A stretch of DNA of 64,000 bases from contig QQVO01000058.1 in assembly GCA_003388505.1 (NCBI GenBank), forward strand, positions 50,087 through 114,086, given 5' to 3'. The translations under genes were made by a program, and so were the position numbers. Positions within the stretch are counted from its first letter, which is position 1. Each line of letters begins with the position of its first letter. Origin of the DNA: Planctomycetota bacterium (GTDB lineage: Bacteria; Planctomycetota; Planctomycetia; Planctomycetales; Planctomycetaceae). Positions 15,871 through 24,883 of this stretch are shown in pieces. The notes beneath the pieces are model-generated. The model saw only the letters and a program-made list of their open reading frames with translations. It ran no database searches and had not been told where the DNA came from.

Positions 15871-17403
15871 CTACGGATCGGTCAGGTTGGGCGCCCAGAC
15901 GCCGGTCTGGATTCTAGGAATCTCTCCCGACTCCGGGAGCGACGCCGTCACCGCCTCAGAAATGAGCTGCGACAACTCGGCAATGCGATCGGCCTGATCC
16001 TCGTGGGCGGCCAGGTTTGTCTGTTCCAGCGGATCGGTTTCGTGATCGTAAAGTTCGCGACCCGCTTCTCCGCCGTCCCATTCGGTGTATCGCCACCTTG
16101 ACGTCCGGATCGTGTAGCCGAAGATCTGGTTCTCACCCCGACCGCGGGTGACTTCGGTCAGCGCCCACCCGCGCCCTGGTTCTTCAGAGTTCTCCAGGAT
16201 GGGAACGAGGCTCTGTCCCTGGAGGTTGTCGGGCGCGTCGACCCCGCACAATTCCGTCAGGGTGGGGTAAACGTCAACCAGCCCGACCGGCGTCTCTGCG
16301 ACTCCCCCCTGCCCTACCATGCCGGGAGCCGCGATGATGAGCGGCACGCGGGCGCTTTCTTCAAAGAGGCTCAGCTTCTGCCACAGCCCATGTTCGCCCA
16401 GGTGATAGCCGTGGTCGCTGGTGAAGACCACGACCGTGTTGTCCGCCAGTCCCAGCCTCTCCAGAGCATCCAGGACGCGGCCGACTTGCGTGTCCATGAA
16501 CGTGATGCTGGCGAAGTAGGCCTGAATCGCCTGCTGCCGCAACTCGTCGGTCAGCAGTTCGTGCTCCTTCTTGTGGCTGCCGAGTCCGGGCGGCGGGATG
16601 TCCTTTTGATCTTCTTCCCACCCCTCGACGAGCGGCATCTCTTCAAGCTCGTACTCATCGAAGTACTTCTCCGGCGCGACATACGGTGTGTGCGGCCTGA
16701 AGAAACCGACAGCCAGGAAGAACGGGCGGCTGCGATCGCGCGCGCAACGCTCGAGAACCCACTCGGCGTCGGTCGCCAGCATGCCGTCGGTATGCAGCAG
16801 GTCGCCGCGGGGGGAAGCGTACCAACTGAGCGTGCCGCCGAAACTGCCCGGACGGAGCGAAAAGATTTCGGGCTCCTCCAGCAGCCGGTCGCATCCGGCG
16901 GGATTCAGCTCCAGTTCCCACGAACCGGGGTCGTCGTGGCCGTTGGTTCCGACCGACCGCGGCACGTTGTAGTGGTAGAGCTTGCCGATCCGCGCGGCGA
17001 AGTAGCCCGCATTGCGGAACGCCTGCGGCAGACTGCAATGCTTGGGAATCGTCTGCCGGAAGATCTGCTGGTTCTGGAGGATTCCGGTGCTGTTGGGGTA
17101 GAGCCCGGTGAGCAGCGAATTTCGGCTCGGTCCGCAGAGCGGGTACTGGCAGTAGGCGAGATCGAAACGGACGCCCCGCGCCGCCAGGCGGTCGATATTG
17201 GGAGTCGAAACCTGCGGATGTCCGTAACAGCCGACCGAGTTGTTGAGGTCGTCGGAGATGATGAACAGGACATTGGGCGGCGCGTCATCGCCCAATGCAG
17301 TCGCGGGTGTGAGCGCTGCTGTTAGAACTAGCTCGCCCAAAATCGCTCCGAACACAGCTTTCGACCTGTTGATTTGGCGAGATAAGCAGCAGATCCAGAT
17401 CAT
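15871..17403 (-). CDS. Exported sulfatase (iduronate-2-sulfatase-like, type I)
   Basis: This is about 510 residues. Key elements are PPNVLFIISDDLNN (metal-binding Asp pair) and CGPSRNSLLTG, in which C90 is the expected formylglycine residue of the CxPSR sulfatase signature. HGYHLGEHGLWQKLSLFEESARVP is typical of the iduronate-2-sulfatase (S1_7) branch. It would cleave sulfate esters from polysaccharides in the periplasm or outside. Signal-peptide residues precede APPNVLF. The start is uncertain: ATG 17403 (GGGGGCAAG upstream) and ATG 17418 give a reasonable leader, while 17520 adds an unlikely stretch. Confidence 0.88.
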   Translation of the reverse strand: MIWICCLSRQINRSKAVFGAILGELVLTAALTPATALGDDAPPNVLFIISDDLNNSVGCYGHPQVSTPNIDRLAARGVRFDLAYCQYPLCGPSRNSLLTGLYPNSTGILQNQQIFRQTIPKHCSLPQAFRNAGYFAARIGKLYHYNVPRSVGTNGHDDPGSWELELNPAGCDRLLEEPEIFSLRPGSFGGTLSWYASPRGDLLHTDGMLATDAEWVLERCARDRSRPFFLAVGFFRPHTPYVAPEKYFDEYELEEMPLVEGWEEDQKDIPPPGLGSHKKEHELLTDELRQQAIQAYFASITFMDTQVGRVLDALERLGLADNTVVVFTSDHGYHLGEHGLWQKLSLFEESARVPLIIAAPGMVGQGGVAETPVGLVDVYPTLTELCGVDAPDNLQGQSLVPILENSEEPGRGWALTEVTRGRGENQIFGYTIRTSRWRYTEWDGGEAGRELYDHETDPLEQTNLAAHEDQADRIAELSQLISEAVTASLPESGEIPRIQTGVWAPNLTDP

Positions 17404-17577
17404 TACACTTGCCCCCATTCGAGAGAAGCTGTCGCCAGCGAACGACAGACTGTTTCCGTCTCGGATCGTACCGGCGATGGGGGGCAGTTTTCGAGTGAGC
17501 GAGTGGATCGGATCGGTCATGCGTCGAGACGCAGAGAGATCGAGAGACTAAAAGAAGGCGCACGCAGGAAGTGAGCA

Positions 17578-20199
17578 CTACGGATTCGCCTGCTCGGCAA
17601 GTCGATTGGACAGCCAGGCGTAGATGGTCGCCGCGATCTGGGCGTAACCGGCGGCGTTGGGGTGGACGGCGTTGTTGTCGGGGTAACCGCCGGTCGGGTC
17701 GAGATTGAGTTCGGTCGGCACAATAAAGATGTTTCTCCCTTCGCGACCGGAGAAGTGTGCGATCTCGCGTTCGACCAACCGGTGCTGGATGCGCTTCCAG
17801 CCCCAGCGGGGATAACGATCTTTGTAATTGGCTTCGAACGCCTCATCCCGGGAATTGCCGGGCGTTGTGAGGCAGACGGCCAGATCCGCCTGCGGGGCGG
17901 CGGTATGGAAGGCGTTCAGCAGTGTATCGGCGTGCCCGAAGACGGTGTCGATGCGCTGGTCGGTTGCTTCTTGATCATCCGGGTCGGCGCTGAAGCAGTC
18001 GTTGATGCCGAGCAGAAAGACGACGACATCGGGAGGAGTCCCGTCACACTCTTCTTTGATGTACCGTGCGACATCCAATTCCGGATCGCCCCCACCGCCA
18101 AGAAAGACAAAGGGACTGCTCCGCTTACGGTAGGTGCCGTCCGGGTCCGGTTCGTAATGGGCGGCGAACCGCTGCCAAGTCCAGCCGCCGTATCCTTCGT
18201 GCGCGACGCCTTTGGCCGCAGACTTAGGCCGATGTGTGCCGAGCATCGTCCAGTCGGTCTGCGCATGTTCAGTGAGCAGACGAGCCAGTTCGTTCGGCCA
18301 AAGGGTGGCATGCGTCAGGCTGTCTCCGACGAGCAGGAGACGCAATGGTTCGTCTTCAATGCGAAGCGGTGGCGCGACGTGCAGTACAGACTCCGCCCGC
18401 CCCAGTACTCGGCCGTCGGCGTCGCTGACCGTAATGGTTACATTGTGATTACCGACAAGTGCTGCGTCGGGGACGACCACCCAGCGGTCGTCTTCCGTCG
18501 TCCCGATGTCACATGTCACCTCGAACTGGTAGTCCGAAGAATCTTCTGCAAGCACGATATTGTCGAAGTAGATCGCGAATTCCACTCCGGCAACAGCGTA
18601 GACGTCGGGCGGAAGAGTGAGTCGAAGTGGACCGGTGGCGATCTCCGGTTGGATGATGAGCCCCGCTTCTTCACTTGCACGGGCTTCGTGAATGCTTCCC
18701 GTGCATCCTTCATCGCCTCGACATTGTCCGGAGGCGGTGAGAATCCGTCCGTCCGGCAGTCCGGTAATGCCGAGCGAGCAGTCGAATTCGTAGCGCGCGG
18801 TGAACTGCAGTTCTGAGTCAGCCTTGAGCAGAATTTTCGGCGTTCCGTAGCACCCGAACCACCACGTGCCGTCATGGTACGCTGCGGTCTGAATGCCGAG
18901 CCGCGTGTAGCCGCTGTTCAGGATGTGCCGCTCTTGAAACGAAAGCTCCAGGTCGTACTCGTAGAGATAATTCTCTTCGATGCCTTCCGGGAGTCCGCCC
19001 ACGACAAGGAACTTCTCTCCATCACAGGCAATCCCCCCTGCCCCGTGGACAACTTCGGTCGCCTCATGCCGGGCAAGTTCCCGGAGCGTTTCCGCATCGT
19101 AGATGTAGACCCACGAATCTGCTTTGCCAGCCGGCTGGTTGAACTGACCCAGATTGACTGCCACATAGATGCGGCCGTCGTGAAAACAGAGGTCGCCGTG
19201 ATGATCCGCGACCGGGACCTTCTTCAGCACCCGGCCGGCCGCATCCGTCTTGACCAGCACGTCGGTAAACGACCAATAGACCGCGTCGCAATCGTTCGTG
19301 CACACCCCCTGGAGATGCTTCGGATACGCACCCTCACAATCGACCGACGCAAACGGCAGTTGCCCAGGCTTTCGCGCAAAGACAACCTGATGACGAGCCC
19401 GGTCGATTCCGACCAATCCGCCTGTGCGCGGGTCGACCGCAATCCCCTGCCCTGTGAAAGGCGCTGTCTCCTCGCCGATCAGTTCCAACACGTTCCCGTC
19501 GTCCGGGACGCGCACGCGGAAGATCACCGGGTCGTCATGACCGGTTACCAGCAGTTCATTGGCGTGAAAGAGTCCTCCGGAGAGGCTGTAGCTACCGAGC
19601 TTCGCGATCAGATCAGCGGGGTAAGTCCAACGATCGATCTCTTTGAAGTTGTCATCGAAATGCGCTAGGTACGTCTTCGAGTTCTCTCCGCCGTAATACG
19701 CGAAGTTGCACCACCAGTCACCCTGATGCTTCACAGCCCATGTCAGGCTGCCGCCCTGATCACCGAAGTCGTGGAACGTGGACAGTACCATCGTCTCGAC
19801 GTCGAGAACCTTAATCTCGCTCTGCTCGGGCGTCTGCGGGTAATTGGAATGGGCGCAGTACAAAGCACCGTCATGGAAGAACCCGCTATTGAGATGCTTC
19901 GCGGGGCCCATACTGACAGCAACCCGCGCGCCGGTCTCGCGGTCGTACTTGGCGATCAAAGAGTTTGTGATCGCGTAAATGTATGATTCGTCCGCCGCGG
20001 CCGCCTGATGTGCTTCCGGCGCAGGAAACTCGCCGGCCTTCCGCCAACCGGCCGGATCATTGGCGGCACCCAGCGAACTGATGGCGAGCAGTGCAGCGAC
20101 GACGGTGCACAGAGTCTTTCGACAGTGAAGTCGAACAGTGTGACAACTCCACTCGGTTGCGCGGTCCACCGAAGCCTGCCCGACAATCTGACCTGACAT
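17578..20199 (-). CDS. Exported beta-propeller-like protein fused to an SGNH/GDSL hydrolase
   Basis: This is an 873-residue exported protein with a hydrophobic leader near residues 28-48. From about 60 to 480 it has repeated aromatic strand blocks such as YIYAITNSLIAKYDRETG and YIYDAETLRELARHEATE, suggesting a six- or seven-bladed propeller. A middle domain of about 140 residues contains TITVSDADGRVLGRAE. From about residue 620 it is an SGNH hydrolase: LLLVGDSLTHATLWP (catalytic Ser, block I), VFLLGINDCF (block III), and DNNAVHPNAAGYA (block V Asp/His). It likely deacylates or deacetylates glycans. The ATG at 20199 is preceded by GGGCGGAAAC. An upstream ATG at 20268 is less likely. Confidence 0.75.
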   Translation of the reverse strand: MSGQIVGQASVDRATEWSCHTVRLHCRKTLCTVVAALLAISSLGAANDPAGWRKAGEFPAPEAHQAAAADESYIYAITNSLIAKYDRETGARVAVSMGPAKHLNSGFFHDGALYCAHSNYPQTPEQSEIKVLDVETMVLSTFHDFGDQGGSLTWAVKHQGDWWCNFAYYGGENSKTYLAHFDDNFKEIDRWTYPADLIAKLGSYSLSGGLFHANELLVTGHDDPVIFRVRVPDDGNVLELIGEETAPFTGQGIAVDPRTGGLVGIDRARHQVVFARKPGQLPFASVDCEGAYPKHLQGVCTNDCDAVYWSFTDVLVKTDAAGRVLKKVPVADHHGDLCFHDGRIYVAVNLGQFNQPAGKADSWVYIYDAETLRELARHEATEVVHGAGGIACDGEKFLVVGGLPEGIEENYLYEYDLELSFQERHILNSGYTRLGIQTAAYHDGTWWFGCYGTPKILLKADSELQFTARYEFDCSLGITGLPDGRILTASGQCRGDEGCTGSIHEARASEEAGLIIQPEIATGPLRLTLPPDVYAVAGVEFAIYFDNIVLAEDSSDYQFEVTCDIGTTEDDRWVVVPDAALVGNHNVTITVSDADGRVLGRAESVLHVAPPLRIEDEPLRLLLVGDSLTHATLWPNELARLLTEHAQTDWTMLGTHRPKSAAKGVAHEGYGGWTWQRFAAHYEPDPDGTYRKRSSPFVFLGGGGDPELDVARYIKEECDGTPPDVVVFLLGINDCFSADPDDQEATDQRIDTVFGHADTLLNAFHTAAPQADLAVCLTTPGNSRDEAFEANYKDRYPRWGWKRIQHRLVEREIAHFSGREGRNIFIVPTELNLDPTGGYPDNNAVHPNAAGYAQIAATIYAWLSNRLAEQANP

Positions 20200-20245
20200 A
20201 TTCTGTTTCCGCCCCCCAGTTTCCTGGCGAGTTACTCGCAACTGA

Positions 20246-20884
20246 CTATCCATCCTCTTCCTCGACATCCTTAAGCACCGTCACCGTCACTTCACGACCG
20301 TAGTAGTCGCGGCGAAACTCCTTGCCGAAGTGACGGAACTTGAGGTCTTCCAGATAGATGTAAGCCAGCAGCTTGACGATGGTGAGCAGGCCGAGGATCG
20401 CCAGCAGCAACAGCAGGATCGTTCGCGGCTCGCGGTCGAAGATGATGAACGCCATCGCGCTGCCGATCGCCGCAGGGTGCATCGTGTCGGTCGCCCGCAT
20501 CACAGCCACCGGAACAGCGACCGCCAGGAAGCATTGCACTGGAATCGGGATCAGTTGCCGTTCGTGCAGCGGGAACATGCCCAGGCAGACGGCGGCGGCG
20601 ATGACGTACGCGGCGATGATGGTCCGGAGGCTGTTCGCTTTATTGAGCGGCGCGAAGACGACCGCCGACGCCGACGATCCCAGGCAGGCGAACAGCAGCA
20701 GATCCCCCTCCTGCAGTGAGACGACGAGCCAGGCGACAAGCGCCACGGCCGCCCCGGCGATCACTCCGTTGACGATCGCCGCGCGCCAGACCGTCTCCTT
20801 CTCGATGCGAAAGAACGATTTCTCAACGTCGCCGGCCAGCCGCGTCCAGCGGTCCGTAAGAATCTGTTTCTGCCCGGACTGCAT
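20246..20884 (-). CDS. HPP family membrane protein
   Basis: This is a 212-residue protein with five or so membrane segments (IVNGVIAGAAVALVAWLVVS, LLLFACLGSSASAVVFAP, and others). The HPP-family signature is present: GSSASAVVFAPLNKANSLR, and the motif TDTMHPAAIGSAMAFIIFD. HPP proteins are integral membrane proteins implicated in nitrite transport in cyanobacteria and plants, and function elsewhere is open. The C-terminus is charged (about 30 residues in the cytosol). The stop lies 47 bp from the fusion gene's start. The ATG at 20884 is the only plausible start. Confidence 0.85.
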   Translation of the reverse strand: MQSGQKQILTDRWTRLAGDVEKSFFRIEKETVWRAAIVNGVIAGAAVALVAWLVVSLQEGDLLLFACLGSSASAVVFAPLNKANSLRTIIAAYVIAAAVCLGMFPLHERQLIPIPVQCFLAVAVPVAVMRATDTMHPAAIGSAMAFIIFDREPRTILLLLLAILGLLTIVKLLAYIYLEDLKFRHFGKEFRRDYYGREVTVTVLKDVEEEDG

Positions 20885-20923
20885 GGGGAGATTCGCGCTG
20901 CGTGGGCGGGTATTTATTTGAAC

Positions 20924-20953
20924 GCATCCGGAGGCGGACGCCTGCGGCTCGCC
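20924..20953 (+). repeat. Dispersed repeat, copy D (diverged)
   Basis: It reads gcatccggaggcggacgcct followed by gcggctcgcc, a diverged version of the core seen elsewhere. It lies between the WD40 fusion gene and the HPP gene. Confidence 0.65.
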
Positions 20954-23005
20954 TCAGTCGAGTTGGCCTTCGAGTTTCTCGGCCGCCTCGGCGCGGGCTT
21001 TCTCCATCACGCTCTCGAGGGTGACCGGGCTCCCACCCTGCCGTTTGCTTTCGTCAGCGGCCTCCATAAAGGCGTAGATTTCGAGCGTCTCCTCGTGCGT
21101 GACGGGCGTCTCGCCGGTGCGGAACATGTGGATGATCGCCTCCACCAGCGGCTGGTATCCGCCGTACTGGTTGAGCACGGCTTTGCCTTCTTCGCCGAAG
21201 ACTGTCCCGCCATAACCGCCCTGCCCTCGCCGGATTCCTCGGAAGCTGCCGATGCGGCCTCCTTCCCAGGTTCCGACTGCGAAGTCGAAATCGGGCGTGG
21301 AAGTCCTGCTGACGGACTCGCACCCAGTCCCCATCACGGTAAAGAGCGATTCGACTCCGTGAATGCCGTACCAGAAAAGATCGGGATGCGTTTCCTCCAG
21401 CGAGCAGGGGCTGTACATGTCGGCGCCCGTCACGGCGCCAATGCTGCCGTTCCGAATCTCCTGTGCGCCGACCAGCCAGCGCAACGAGGACGATGAAAAC
21501 ATCGGCACGCCATAATGCTGCGCGGCTTGAACGATGGCCACCGCGTCAGTCAGCGAACCGGCGATCGGCTTGTCGATGAAGACCGGCTTGCCGGCTTTCA
21601 ACACGGGCAGCACCTGTTCAAGATGCGGCCGGCCGTCGTTCGTTTCAAGGCAGACGGCGTCGACTTTTTCCAGCAGTTCGTCGATCGATTCGACGATCTC
21701 GACCCCCTTGGCCTTCACATCTTCGGTGTATTTCGGAACCCGGCTGGTCGACGATTCAATGTCCGGACTGCCCTTCGGATAAGCCGCGACGATGCGGCAA
21801 CCCGTCAGCGCTTCCGGAGGATCATCGGAATTCAGCAGGTTGGTGAAGGCGATCGCATGCGACGTGTCGAGGCCGATGATGCCGATCTTCAATATCTCTT
21901 CCGAATCCTCATCATCGTCCGCCAGCGCGACCGTCTCCGCCGCAGCAGAGTCGACCCCGGCGCGTTCGAGGATGTTGCTGATGTCCCAGACGGCGGCTGA
22001 CTTGTCGTAGGATGCGGTCGCCAGCAGGCGGCCGTTCGGCGAGAGCGCGATCGCAGTCACCTTGCCTCCGTGGTGGTCGATCGTTCCGAACTCCTCCCCG
22101 TCCTGCGGGCTGAAGAACTTGACTTCGTTCTTCCCCTTGAAGCGTCCGCCGCTGCCGGTGATCACGAGCTTGCCCCCGCCCGCAAACTGCACGCAATTGG
22201 TCGGGCGCGAGTGACCCCCGAAGAAACCGTGTGCGTCACCCGCTTCGACATTGTAGATGTTGACCTTTTCATCGAGGCTGGTGGAGACCAGCAACGCACC
22301 GTCCGGCGAGAATGCGACGCCCGTTGCGCCCCGCTCGTGCGGCGGGAAGGTATGGACCTCGTTCCCCGTCTCGATTCTCCATGTCTTGACCTCGCCCGGT
22401 TTCGTCAGGCGGGCCTCGTCTCCGGCGGCCGTCGCGACGAGTTGGCCGTCGGGGGAGATGGCCACGCCCAGGACTGGATGCGTATGCCCCTCGAACTTCG
22501 CGACTTCGGTCCCGTCGGAGACGTTCCAGAGCCGGGCTGTCAGATCCTCCGAGGCGCTTGCCAGTTGAGTCCCATCCGGTGAGAAGCAGAGGCTGGTGAC
22601 GTAACCGCGATGCCCCTTGAACTCGGCGACGAGTTTGCGCTCATCGATGTTCCAGAGTGCGACGCTCTGGTAGCCGCCGACCGCCAGTGTGTCTCCGTCA
22701 GGGGAGAAGGCGAGTGCTCGCGCGAACCCTTTGCGGTGCCGCAATTCGCCGGTGGCTTCTTCTTGCTCCACATCCCACAACCGGATCGACTCGTAGGTTC
22801 CGATTGCCAGCAGCTTCCCGTCCGGAGAGAAGGCGACGCTGGTGGTCCAGTCGGAGAACCGGTCAAGCGTTGCGACGAGTGCAGCGTCCGGCGTCTCGCC
22901 CTGCCCTTCGAGTCCCTGTCCGAACGCCGGCAGCGAAAAGCAGATGATGAACGCCGTCCCGAACATTGCCGCCGCTGCGCTGATGGATCGTCCTCGCATT
23001 TTCAT
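20954..23005 (-). CDS. WD40 beta-propeller fused to a Gfo/Idh/MocA-type oxidoreductase
   Basis: This is a 683-residue exported protein. The signal peptide ends near residue 27. Residues about 40-355 carry seven WD40 repeats, recognisable by VAFSPDGKLLAIGTYESIRLWD and equivalent blocks. From residue about 378 LKIGIIGLDTSHAIAFTNLL begins a Gfo/Idh/MocA Rossmann domain. DAVCLETNDGRPHLEQVL and VFIDKPIAGSLTDAVAI (the EKP-like Lys of this family) follow. The C-terminal barrel contains FWYGIHGVESLFTVMGTG. The domain pair in one chain is unusual. The ATG at 23005 has AAGGGAGA before it. The catalytic substrate is unknown. Confidence 0.85.
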   Translation of the reverse strand: MKMRGRSISAAAAMFGTAFIICFSLPAFGQGLEGQGETPDAALVATLDRFSDWTTSVAFSPDGKLLAIGTYESIRLWDVEQEEATGELRHRKGFARALAFSPDGDTLAVGGYQSVALWNIDERKLVAEFKGHRGYVTSLCFSPDGTQLASASEDLTARLWNVSDGTEVAKFEGHTHPVLGVAISPDGQLVATAAGDEARLTKPGEVKTWRIETGNEVHTFPPHERGATGVAFSPDGALLVSTSLDEKVNIYNVEAGDAHGFFGGHSRPTNCVQFAGGGKLVITGSGGRFKGKNEVKFFSPQDGEEFGTIDHHGGKVTAIALSPNGRLLATASYDKSAAVWDISNILERAGVDSAAAETVALADDDEDSEEILKIGIIGLDTSHAIAFTNLLNSDDPPEALTGCRIVAAYPKGSPDIESSTSRVPKYTEDVKAKGVEIVESIDELLEKVDAVCLETNDGRPHLEQVLPVLKAGKPVFIDKPIAGSLTDAVAIVQAAQHYGVPMFSSSSLRWLVGAQEIRNGSIGAVTGADMYSPCSLEETHPDLFWYGIHGVESLFTVMGTGCESVSRTSTPDFDFAVGTWEGGRIGSFRGIRRGQGGYGGTVFGEEGKAVLNQYGGYQPLVEAIIHMFRTGETPVTHEETLEIYAFMEAADESKRQGGSPVTLESVMEKARAEAAEKLEGQLD

Positions 23006-23103
23006 TCTCCCTTGAGGGTATTGCTTGCGTCGACATTGCAGCAGACAGGTCAACGATTCGCAACGCGCCGGCGCAGCTTCCCTGCGGTCCACGGGATCAC
23101 AAA

Positions 23104-23127
23104 GCCCACCGGTTGCAACCGGTGGGC
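23104..23127. repeat. Perfect inverted repeat in a divergent promoter region
   Basis: GCCCACCGGTTGCAACCGGTGGGC is a perfect 24-bp palindrome (two 12-nt arms). It lies between the divergent genes starting at 23005 (-) and 23220 (+). It could be an operator for a dimeric regulator or a dispersed REP-like element. Confidence 0.6.
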
Positions 23128-23219
23128 GTTCGCGGCATGGCGAAGCGCGTCTTGACCCTGGGACGGAATGCCGGTATCACCCGCGACCCCTCCCCGGTTC
23201 TCTCAAGCCGCGACTTACG

Positions 23220-24482
23220 ATGTCACTCTCCAGATCCCGGAGCCGGCGTACGATGCGCTCGTTGGCGCCTGTTTTCCTGTCCCTGCTGACACTCGCGCTC
23301 TCGCTGCAAGTCGTTTCAGCAGCAGGCGATGAGACCGGCGGGCGAGATCCGTTCCTCGTCGATTATGAAGGGGACGCCTACGTCGGGCCGGCCGTTGAGC
23401 AGGCCGGATACGAAGCTGCTGCTCCGATCGAGGAAGGCGGCGTCTTCCCCGAAGGACGGATTCCGGCCGATTCTGCCGGTTCCAACCCGGGCGGTAGGGT
23501 TCGCGTGGAGACATCCCATCCCTACCTGTTTCCCAACGAAGCGGAAGTCCGCGGTCCTGTCAGTGATGAAGATTGGACCTATCCGGACGACACCCAGCCC
23601 GTCCAGTATCCGCTGGATGACGACGCCTACCGCGGGATGCCGGATGCCTATCCGGGCTACGCTCCGCCGCCCACCTACGCCCCGCCGGTGATGCCGCCGG
23701 TCGCGCCGGCCCGTCCAACCGGTCCGTTCGGTTGGAAGTCGCGGAAAGCGTCGCTGACACACGTGTTCGGCGGCGACGATTCGCTCGGCATTTCGACCCT
23801 GGACGTGCGCGGCACTATGGAGTTTCCCTCCGCGCCGGGTCTGTTTGTGACGCCGCAGTTCGGGCTGCACCTGCTCGACGGACCGTCCGCAACCGACCTG
23901 CCGGCTCGTCTCTACGACGGCTCGCTGGACTTCTCGATTTACCGCCCGGTCGGCGACGCCTGGATGCTCAACCTGTCGATCGCTCCCAGCCTGTATACCG
24001 ACGGGGAGAATCTCTCGTCCGACGCGCTGCGGATCATCGGCCGCTTCATGGCGTACTACACGGTCTCTCCGCAACTGCAATGGGCCGGCGGAATCGTCTA
24101 TCTGGACCGGGAGGACATTCCGGTGCTGCCGGCAATCGGGGCGATTTACAAGCCGCGCGACGACCTGCGTTACGAGTTGATGTTCCCCAAGCCGCGCATT
24201 GCCTGGCGGCAGTATTTCACGCCGACCTACGAGCAGTGGGTGTACGTCACCGGCGAACTCGGCGGCCAGTCGTGGGCCATCGAACGGACGACCGGGCTGG
24301 ACGACATCGCCAGCTACCGCGACCTCCGTTTCATTCTCGGTGTCGAGCGGAAGATGACGACCGGCCGCGTCTGTTACTTCGAGTTCGGCTACGTCTTCAA
24401 CCGCGAGATTGAATACGACTCCGGCGTGGGCAACATGTCTCTGAGCGATACGGGCTTTCTGCGCATCGGCGGCTCCTTCTGA
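23220..24482 (+). CDS. Exported outer-membrane-like protein, Pro/Tyr-rich N-terminus
   Basis: This is a 420-residue protein with a signal peptide (MRSLAPVFLSLLTLALSLQ, cleaved near AAG). A flexible N-terminal region of about 170 residues includes the proline/tyrosine-rich segment DAYPGYAPPPTYAPPVMPPV. The C-terminal 250 residues alternate aromatic and hydrophobic strands (LFVTPQFGLHLLD, LDFSIYRPVGDAW, RYELMFPKPRIAWRQYF). It ends in a strand with terminal Phe (GFLRIGGSF), as in outer-membrane beta-barrels. Function is unknown. The ATG 23220 begins MSLSRSRSRRTMRSLAP, and an internal Met at the second MRSL is equally possible. Confidence 0.65.
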   Translation: MSLSRSRSRRTMRSLAPVFLSLLTLALSLQVVSAAGDETGGRDPFLVDYEGDAYVGPAVEQAGYEAAAPIEEGGVFPEGRIPADSAGSNPGGRVRVETSHPYLFPNEAEVRGPVSDEDWTYPDDTQPVQYPLDDDAYRGMPDAYPGYAPPPTYAPPVMPPVAPARPTGPFGWKSRKASLTHVFGGDDSLGISTLDVRGTMEFPSAPGLFVTPQFGLHLLDGPSATDLPARLYDGSLDFSIYRPVGDAWMLNLSIAPSLYTDGENLSSDALRIIGRFMAYYTVSPQLQWAGGIVYLDREDIPVLPAIGAIYKPRDDLRYELMFPKPRIAWRQYFTPTYEQWVYVTGELGGQSWAIERTTGLDDIASYRDLRFILGVERKMTTGRVCYFEFGYVFNREIEYDSGVGNMSLSDTGFLRIGGSF

Positions 24483-24883
24483 GCACTCTGATGTCCCTGT
24501 CGGACCGGTATTGGAAGAAGAACTCAGTTCCTGGATGTCACAATTGCCAGCAAACTGTGCGGATTCGGCGCGGCGTAGCCTCGTCCTCCCGAGATGCTGA
24601 GTTACTTGGGAGACCGGCGAGCAGGCAGCGTGAGCTTCCGGTGGGGTCGACATTTCACGGGCCACCGAATCAAGGTGTCATGCCGCGTCGCTCCCGCCCT
24701 CTGCGGCTGATTGGCCAATCGACCCAGCGATAAAAATCCTGACGTCAATAGGGCGGCACGCGCTTTGCTCGACTTGTTGCCAACCGAGTGTGACAACCAG
24801 AACTCGCCGCGTGACCTCCAGCCATGCGGGGACGTGGTGGCTGTCCGACCGCATAGATCTGCAATCAACCAGGGAGCGTTCAA
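24483..24883. other. Intergenic region, 400 bp
   Basis: This separates the outer-membrane-like gene from the DUF442 gene, both on the plus strand. A 240-bp frame at 24491-24733 lacks coding character. I see no terminator hairpin or RNA gene. A regulator site for the sulfide genes may be here, but I cannot point to one. Confidence 0.35.

Noticed and set aside
24491..24733. An 80-codon frame after the outer-membrane-like gene
   Set aside because: It has no family resemblance, weak coding character and no ribosome-binding site.
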